NCBI GenBank assembly: GCA_000729835.1
Contig: JFHB01000182.1
Location: 1 to 63,108, forward strand
Reading direction: 5' to 3'
Length of the DNA stretch: 63,108 bases
From: Atkinsonella hypoxylon
Taxonomy: Eukaryota > Ascomycota > Sordariomycetes > Hypocreales > Clavicipitaceae
The notes beneath the pieces are model-generated. The model saw only the letters and a list, made by a program, of their open reading frames with translations, had not been told where the DNA came from and ran no database searches. The first letter of the stretch is position 1. Each line of letters starts with the position of its first letter. Position numbers and translations under genes: made by a program. Of the stretch, positions 55,000 through 63,108 are shown one piece after another.

Positions 55000-57900
55000 G
55001 TTCTAATAATAATAAATAAGGAAATAAAGAAAGAGATACTAAGAGATTTAAACAATTTATTATATAATAAAGGAAATTAAGACTTATAAGGAAAAGAGTT
55101 AGTAGTAGGCTTTTACTAGCTAATTTAGGGTTTTTTAGTAGGCTGTATTATCCTTTTAATAACGCTAATACTCTTCTTCCTAATTTATAGAGTGCTTCTA
55201 TAGATATTTATTTATAATTTTAAAAGCGTTAACTTTAAGCTTATCTTTAGCAATCTATTAGTTATCTTTAGTAAAGAACCCTTTCTATTATATAAGGAAT
55301 TCTAAATGTAGCTTACTTAACCTACTATAGAAATATTAGATTTAATAGGTATAAATTTACTTAATTTCTTAATAGTTCTCTATACTAAACTCTTCTATTA
55401 TAATTAGCAGCAGTAGTTACTCTTCTTAGTTAAAAGGGTCTTTACTTTATCTTAGCTTCTAAAGGTAAGCTACTAATACTACTAAGTGTATATATAAATC
55501 TAGTAGAAAGTCTAGGTAAAACAATAATAGGCTTACTTTTATAAGAACCTTATATAGCTTTACTTATTAAAGAGACTATTTCTTTTTTAGCTTTTCTAGG
55601 AGTATATATCCTTAGTGTAATTATAGATAAACTATATTCTTTACTTTAATATTAATAGGCTTATACTAGGCGTTATATTTAATCTTACTTAAGGCATTTA
55701 CTATACTAATAGCTGTTTCTACCTCTTGCTAGTATAGCTTCTAAAGCACAGCTATATTGTTTATATCTATTCTATTGCTAGGAACGTTATCTAATTAGAT
55801 TAAATTAACAACAGTAGCTAGTTAGAAACTATATATAAGTTTATTAAAGGAAATCTCTATACTAGCTACTACTACATTATTAAGTTAGTGCTATAGTACT
55901 AAAAGTATTGCAGTTTATAGTGTATCTAGATTTATAACTATATAGTATTAAACAGCAATAATAACTATTTAATTCTTCTATTTAGCTGTTCTATCTATCT
56001 ATAGGTAGTAAGCTATAGCTATAAGTAATTTACTTCTAATTTAGGTAAATATACTTCTCTAGATATTAGAAATAAACTTTAGATCTTAGTTGCTTATAAT
56101 CTACTTAAGAAGGCCTTAGTTTAATAAATACAGTATCTATAAGAGCAGTTCTACCTAAATTTCTACTGTATATATTATATACTTAAGTATAAGGATTATT
56201 TACTTACTAAATAGGTAATTTACTAAATATAGTAAGTTATAGAAGCTATATTTGTTTTTTTACTATAGAGTGTTTATTAAGCTAACTTTAGGTATATTAG
56301 TAATAAAATTAAGTAAAATTATATAGAAGAGCGTTAAAACTAACTCTAACAACCTTAATTTCTCTAGTAGCTTACTGCAGTTAATTACATTTTCTTTATA
56401 GGTATAGCAGTAAGTAATATAGGTTTAAATCCGCTTATATATCTATAGAAAGTAAACTGCCTATAATTCTACTGCTATTCTATAGGCGCTAAAATAGTTC
56501 TAATTGTTATAAACTGTTTTAAGGATAAATTCTATAACCTTTATAGGTATATACAGTTAGAATAGGCCTTTTCTATTATAATAGTACAAAAGTCTATTAT
56601 CTTATAGAGTCTATTTATATAGTAGAATCCTTAGTCTTTATTATTAATTTTGCTAATTCTACTTTTTATAAAAGTTCTTAATACTTTCTATAATTCTACT
56701 AAGCTTTAGATTAAAACTATAGCCTTAAATAATTTCCTCTTTTAGACCTTTATCTAATACTACTATAGCGCTATATTCTTTAGCAAAAAACGCGCTTATA
56801 TTAAGTTTATTAAATTTACTGTTATAAGCCTTCTTTTAGTATAAAACTATAACTAGCAACCTAGAGAGCGCATTTAGCACTATATTTAGTACTTCTAGTA
56901 TATAGAAGACTCTTAGGTTAAATTACAATAAATAATTAGCTACTTTAGCTAATTTTAAGTTAGCTTTATCTAGATCTATTATAGTAAGTAAGGTGTATTT
57001 AATAATCCCTTTTACTAGTAAGTAGTTTATAATAATATTAATAGTATAGCAGTTAGATTAAACTATTTTTTATAGCTTTTAGACACTCTATATAATTATA
57101 GCTATCTCTACCTTAGTTAATCTATAATATTTCTTTAGATTAAAAGTATATCTTAAGAGAAAAAGAATTAGCTAAAGCTTATTATTTTTAATATCTTTAT
57201 TAGGTATACTATAATTATTCTATTTGCCTATAAGCTAGAAAATAAAGAGCCTAAATCCTTCTTTATAAGCGTTAACTTTAAAGAATAAATACTTACTAGA
57301 GTTATAGTACTATAGAATAGTGTTTTTATTAAGGTATACCTTTACCTCTTAAAATACTTTTTCTTCCTTAGGTTTTAGTAAAAATATTACTTCTTAGGCT
57401 TTCTTTTAGTGTATTAGTTTTAGTAAACTATTAGCTAAGCCTTTCTTATAAAGCTTTTGCAGTAAAGTAGTCTTTTATTTCTATAGTAAGTAAATTTATA
57501 TATTAAACTATAGAATGCTTTTCTATAAAAAGCTAGCTATACTAATAAAGGTCTTTAGATTTATAAGATCTACTAGAAACTTAAGTTTTTAAAAAGCTTT
57601 TAGCCTATTATTTATATTAGTAATTTTATTACTATTAATAATAAAACCTAACAGTTAAATAGCTAAATAGCCTATAAATAACTTCTTTATAGCTATTATT
57701 AACTTATTTTTCTTTAGGATTAATAAGACTATATTAAGGTATATAAGGTAGTCCTTAGTAGAGTTAAAGAATATAATAATGTTATTAATATAGATTTATA
57801 TAAAATACTAATGCTTTTAAAATAATTAGTCTATATACTATTAAGTAAAAGCTAGTGCATTCTTAAAGTTTATAAGCGCTATATTTAATGCTTCTAATTC

Positions 57901-59200
57901 TTATTTTAATATTACTACTATATAAGATTAATGCTCTTATCTTATAGAAAGCTAGTAGAAAAACCCTAATATATTAAAGAGTAAAAACATCTTCTTACTA
58001 TATATATCTACTATAATGTTTAATTAATCTAGTAAAGGGTATATATTTAGTATTACTACACTATTAAGTAGCTTTATATTAATTACAACTTATTCTTTTC
58101 TTTCTATTAGGGTTTTAATTTATACTATAAAGGCTAAGTAGGCTATAGCTGCTAAGTTATCTAAATACAACATTTTTCTACTTAAATATAGCTTATTGTA
58201 AACTTTATCTAATTTAGCTTTATCTTTAGCTTCTAGTAGGTAGATTTAGATAGGTTTTAGCTGCTTCTACTATCTATCTACTAGATTTACTCTTATATAC
58301 TAGTCTTTAGGCATAGAAATAATACCTCTATTATAATAAATATTGTATTTATCTATTAAGCTAATAAGTTTAGCTGCAATATTTAGGCTTAAGTTTTCTA
58401 CCTTAACCTTATATTTATTGTAGATATATAGTATATCCTTAGGACAAGAGATTTTATATATAGAGATACTGTTATTAACTTTCTTAGGGTTAAATCTACT
58501 ACTATTACCTTTTTTCTATATCTTATAATCTTCTATAGGCAATAGACTATTATTAGATGCAATATTCTTAGAAAAATATATATATAAATTAAATAGGTTT
58601 ATAATTATATAGTTAGCTTTAAGCTCTTTATTATACTAAAGATAAGTAACCTTTTAATTTTTCTAGATTATAATAAATTTATCTAAATAGTTATAGGCTA
58701 CTATTTATTTCTAGTTAGTTATACTAAGTAATATATCTAGAATAAGGTTAAATTTTAAGTATATATAGTAAGCAGTAGCCTTTTTATTAGCTAGTACCTC
58801 CTTCTATTTAACTAAAATATACTTCTATAATTTTAGCGGAATTATTATAGCTTATACTGCTATTATATTCTAATATAGAATCTTTAAAATTAGCTAGAAG
58901 ATACCTATTTCTATAACTATATTATAAATAGACCTAATAGTAGCTCTAGAGCAGATAAAATCGATTTTAACACTATAATTATAGAGAAAGGTTAAACCTA
59001 GAAGGAGCTTTAGTCTTAAGTTACTTATTATATTAGCTATAACTATAAAATAGCTAGTTATAGGCATACTATATATAGATCTAGGGATATAGAAGTTAAA
59101 TGTAGCTGTCTTAGAGATATAGAAGAATAATTGCACTCTAGTAACTAGTTTTAGCTCTATTTTTACCTATTTTATATTTTAACTAAACTAAGTTAACTAT
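55000..59200 (-). pseudogene. Gypsy-H pol, broken by RIP
   Basis: On the minus strand the retropepsin region is open at 58894-59136 (80 codons; LLLGLTFLYNYSVKIDF matches the end of Gypsy proteases). The reverse transcriptase follows, with YINNIIIF near 57770-57795 in place of YIDDIIIF, then KKLFIGY and LLGF. RNase H and integrase should lie at lower coordinates, but I can only place them by order. Stops are TAG/TAA. Confidence 0.75.
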
Positions 59201-61862
59201 ACTTTATTAACTAGCACTAAAGAGGTTTTAGTATCTAGGTAGATCTAATATAATAGTCCTTTATTATAGAATTAAATAGAAATCTTTAGAAAGGAATTTA
59301 ACTTTAAAATGCTAGATTTAATAAGCTATAGCCTTATAACTACTTTAACTACTTACTCTATCTAGATTCTCTATAAATCCTTTTAGTCTACCTTTATTTA
59401 AACTTTCTTCTTTTACTTTTCTTTACTTTTAGTAAAATAGGTTTTAATAAAGTTAGATTCTAGGCTAGTTAGTAGTTCTTTAGTATTAACTGTTTCTCCT
59501 TCTTCTATTAGCTAGTATTTATAGCTTTTAAGGTACTTTTTATAGTCTTTTTAGTTAAATTTATCTTTAAACGTTATTATATAGGTATATTCCTTATTAT
59601 TCTATAGTAAGCTCTATTATTAGAAACGTTAAAGCTGCTAAGAATACTATAGCTTTAGCTAATAATTCTAGCTAGCCCCTAAATTCTAGCTTTACTAAGG
59701 CTAAAGTTACTGCTCTTTTAGTAGCTAATTCCCTTAGTTTTATAGTAGGTATTAAGTATAATTATTCTAGTAATTTTTATAGAATAGAGGTTAGAACTAA
59801 AATTAACTGTTACTTTTATTCTAGTTAGCTTAGTTACCTTAAGCTACTTTATTGTTTTTAAAGTTCTTACTATTAAATTTACTTTAAGTATAATAAGCAT
59901 TAGTACCTTCCTTATAGTCTTCTAACTTTTATTATTTTTCTAGATCCTTAAGGCATTCTTATAGATCCTTAACCTTATTATTTACTATAGTAATATATAT
60001 AGATCTTAGGTCTTTTACTATTAGAATTAAGTATAGCTATTATAATCCTAAGTATAGCTTATAATAGAGTCTTAAAAGGAGCTAAAGATCTATAGTTTTA
60101 CTATTTATATAGGTATATTAGAATACTTTAGAGGTAAATTCCCTAAATAACTTTTCTTTAATTATATTTTACTCTATAAACTTAGCTAAATCTAGCTATA
60201 TTATTGCATTCTAGATCTATATACTAAATTCTTTATAGATAGTAGTGTAAATAGAGTTTAAACTACTAAAAATAGCTGTTTTTTTATAGTAATCTAGATA
60301 CTGCCTATACTATATTAATATATTCCCTTTAAAGAGAGTTTAAAGCTTAATGTAAATAGCTTTCTAAGTATTAATTGCACTATAGCTACAGTAGTCTTTA
60401 ATAGCTTAGATCTATAGCTCTATATTATAGAAAATAGTGTGCTTTCCTTTATATAAAATTAGCTTATAGATATTTCTATTGTTAAAGGGTTTAAAGTAAC
60501 TAATATTAGTAATTTTCTATATAGAATCTATTTATTCCTTAGAGGTTTAGAACTATATATTGCTCTAGTTATTCTATTTTTAACGTAGATTTAGCCTTTT
60601 ATCTACTAGATTTAGCTAGAGATTATTGTTTCTAATATAGTATAGTGCTTATTAATTTATATACTAATATTTAAAGTTACTAAATGCTTAATTTTAGTCT
60701 TTTTTAGTATTTTAGCTCTTCTTAGCCTTACTATTATAGTATTGCTCTAATAGATTCTTTAGAAATTATAGTAGCTTTTATTCTTTTAGAAAAGTACTAA
60801 AGTATTTAAAGTATCTCTATATTATATAGTTTCCTTTACCTAAGGGTTACTTTTAACCTTACTTTTAGTTTTAGTTATCTTTTAGGGGTAAGTAAGAATT
60901 AAAAGCCCTTTACCTATAATTCTTAGGCTAAAAGCCTTATTAGGTATAGTATTATTTATTATATTTATTTTAAGGCTTAAGTATAATCTCTATTTTCTAA
61001 GCTAAGTATTATTACTCTACCTAAAGAGCAGTAATTTTATTGTTTAATTCTCTCTATAATCTACTAATTTTATTAATTAATTCTTCTTTAATTCTACTAA
61101 TTTACCTACTAATTTCTGCAGAAAAACCTATAAGCTATTTTAGTAAAAGGTTCCTTTTTTTAAGTAGCTTTACTACTTTCTTTACTTTATACTCTAGCTT
61201 AAGAGTATAAAACCTTTAGTAAGCCTATAAAAGTAGTAAGATTTTAGCTAGTTCTTTAATTAGTAAGTTCTTTCTAGTAGTTTAAGGTGTATTTAATAGA
61301 TCTAGGTCCTTAATAAGCAGTATAAATCTAGATCTCTATACTTACTTTCCTTTAATATTCTAGGTAGAACTAGCACTAGCTTTATAGATAGTGTTTTCTA
61401 AGCTATTAAATCTAAATAATCTAGCTTTAGCTTTTCCTTTTAGCATTACTGTTAATAAATCTATAAGGAGTTTAGTAGATTTAGCCTTATTAATAATTCT
61501 ATTAACCTACCTTTACACCTACTATACTATAGAAGCATTAACAGTATTCTAGTAAGAAGGTAGTTTTACTAGCTTAAGTTAGTTATATAATTTAAGCTGT
61601 TTATTAATAAATTTATAGTAAGTAAGATAAAGTAGTAAGCTTCTTTTTTCCTAAGGTATAAGATTCCTTTTTTAAATCTAGAAATCTAGATTTTAGTAGT
61701 AAAATTTATAGAATTAGTATATAGTTTTAAGTTCTTTATTAGTAAAAGGAATATAATTCCTTCTACTAAGCTTCTTCTAAAGTTGCTCTATTTTAAATAT
61801 TACGATTTTAGCTTTTTAAGCTTAAGAAGAGTTAGCAACAATTAGAAGTAATTACTACTACT
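59201..61862 (-). pseudogene. Gypsy-H gag region, broken
   Basis: It lies between the 5' LTR and the protease on the coding strand. It is AT-rich and stop-filled. I cannot identify a zinc knuckle, so the assignment rests on position only. Confidence 0.5.
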
Positions 61863-62105
61863 TATTACAGTAGGATCTAATATAGGTTTATTAGATTTAA
61901 CAATAGGTTGTTAGATTTAATAGGTTATACAATAATTCATAAGAGAAGTTGTAAGAGTTGCTGTAAGGAGCATCTAGTAATAGTGTTCTAGTAAATAATA
62001 GTTAATTGTTCAATCTAACTACTTAAGTGTTGCTTCTAACTACTTATACATAATTGCGGTCACGTGCACTAGTGACCTGCGGGTCTGTAGGATTATCCCG
62101 TAACA
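61863..62105 (-). mobile_element. 5' LTR of Gypsy-H
   Basis: 243 bp, from TATTACAGTAGG (RIP-altered TGTTACGGTGGG) to CCCGTAACA. It shares GTTGCTGTAAGGAGCATC and GGATTATCCCGTAA with the left LTR. Confidence 0.9.
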
Positions 62106-62506
62106 ATTAGATTCTTTAATAAATGCTTTACCTATATTCTATATATTATTAGAATTGTTATCTTATATAGGTTTACTTAGTTCTTTATAAGCTTATAGGT
62201 AGGCTCTAAATTTGCTGTTTAATAGAGAGGTTCTATACTTTTTATTATTCTACTATCTTTACTATACTTCTTAACGTTCTTTTTTACTGTACTTTATTAA
62301 CTAATATTCTTCTTTTCTATAGATAAAGTAGTATTATTTTCTAGTCTTACTTCTACTACAGCTAGAATCTCTTAAACGTTAATATTAACAGTCTATATAG
62401 AGAGCTTTATTATTAATATTAAGTTAGTTAAATTTAGCGTAAAATTAGCTAATTTCCTTTTATACTTCTGCAATACTAATTAACTTTTATAGGTTGCTAA
62501 TAAGCT
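62106..62506 (-). mobile_element. Copia-T remainder, upstream of protease
   Basis: It is continuous with 49618-52171 once Gypsy-H is removed (the first five bases are its ATTAG duplicate). The minus strand is probably the end of gag before the protease; stops prevent certainty. Confidence 0.55.
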
Positions 62507-63108
62507 TGTTGGAATCGTCATGACTCCATTGTGCGATTCCGGCACCTGCGTGGGTAGATACAACCGCTGATTGGTTACATCCGCACATTAGTCTCCACTT
62601 ACATCGGGGTCGCTAATACCCCTTAATTCCCCCTTAACACAACACTATGCCTAAGGCATATAAGGCATCTAATAGGGTATATAATGTAGCCTCTTTTGCT
62701 AGTTAGATATAACTCCTAGATAACTAAATTTAAACCTCTTTAATGTAAATACTAGTGCACTAGTGAACTAGTTATAGAACTAACTTAAAGGAGTATAAAT
62801 TTAACCCTTAGTCTCTTAACACTAATTAGTAGTTGCTTAACTAGGAGTCTTTAGTACAACTAAAGAGATTAGTATAACTAACTATAGATTAGCTAGGTTT
62901 AGTAAGAAGAGACGTAATACTGTTAGCTAGAACCTTTAGCAGCTAATGTAACTAGTAAAATGTGCTAAAGGAAGAGATATCTTTACAATTGCTTAGTTAC
63001 TAAGTTATATTAACTTACAATAACGTTTTAGTTTAACTAATTGTTAATATTAAACTCCTAAGGAATTAAATTACTAGCTAGAACCCTTAGCGGCTAATGC
63101 TACAGGAT
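62507..63108 (+). mobile_element. LTR-D element, 5' LTR and internal start, running off the window
   Basis: The 315-bp LTR (62507-62821) and the following 287 bases match 31746-32350 closely, with transitions as the main differences. This copy keeps more CG (CCGGCACC, CATCGGGGTCG) and so is younger or less mutated. The stem GGAATCG/CGATTCC is at 62511-62517 and 62534-62540. Confidence 0.88.

Larger units (their letters stand above)
52172..62105 (-). mobile_element. Gypsy-H: 9.9-kb Ty3/Gypsy retrotransposon, TSD ATTAG
   Basis: LTRs 52172-52394 (223 bp, TGTTACGGTGGG to CGTAATA) and 61863-62105 (243 bp, with a ~20-bp internal gain) are flanked by perfect ATTAG duplicates (52167-52171, 62106-62110). 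This family is unrelated to Gypsy-A/B. Coding order shows it is on the minus strand. RIP is very heavy inside, and lighter in parts of the left LTR, which keeps GGTGGGATCCGACG. Confidence 0.92.

Overview
The window looks like a piece of a filamentous ascomycete (Pezizomycotina) nuclear genome. It is mostly AT-rich, transposon-packed DNA that carries the scars of repeat-induced point mutation (RIP), with one short normal-composition gene island at about 23.5-28.4 kb. The RIP reading rests on three things seen directly. Copies of the same repeat differ almost only by C/T and G/A changes. CpA and TpG are scarce by eye while TpA is abundant. The retrotransposon reading frames run for more than a thousand codons broken almost only by TAG/TAA where Trp or Gln is expected. 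TTAGGG repeats (about 943-970) fit a fungal telomere unit. I cannot name the genus.

Layout. 1-6.2 kb: fragments and solo LTRs (181-bp 'F' type, Copia-1 type, LTR-D type, Gypsy-A/B type, ~500-bp repeat 'E') plus unassigned degenerate DNA. 6.2-23.2 kb: one old Copia LTR remnant split by two later insertions, a full Copia element (6365-14232, TSD GAATC) and a full Gypsy element (14268-23087, TSD ATATC). The Gypsy itself holds a solo Copia LTR (20871-21570, TSD ATTAC). 23.2-28.4 kb: gene island with a kinase-like gene (24574-25572, +) and an uncharacterised fungal gene (27197-27775, -). The kinase-like gene lies between 76-bp imperfect inverted repeats. 28.4-33.3 kb: broken LTR elements, a tandem/inverted cluster of repeat E, and the start of an LTR-D Copia. 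33.3-41.6 kb: a full Gypsy (TSD GGTAT). 41.8-49.6 kb: a second full Copia with no matching TSD. 49.6-62.5 kb: a minus-strand Copia pol fragment split by a different 9.9-kb Gypsy (52172-62105, TSD ATTAG). 62.5-63.1 kb: start of another LTR-D element that runs out of the window.

How it works together. Apart from the two island genes, everything I can recognise is selfish DNA, and it appears inactivated. In all five elements where I can read the reverse transcriptase active site, the YxDD box has lost its second Asp (YVDN, YVDN, YLNN, YLDN, YINN), as expected from TpG to TpA change in adjacent Asp codons. The nested insertions give a relative order of events. I found no CRISPR, tRNA, rRNA or biosynthetic cluster, and no clearly new multi-gene system. 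The most unusual items are the inverted-repeat-bounded kinase-like gene, the extra conserved 3' coding region of the Gypsy-A/B family, the TSD-less Copia-2, and hairpins near the ends or within the LTRs of several families.
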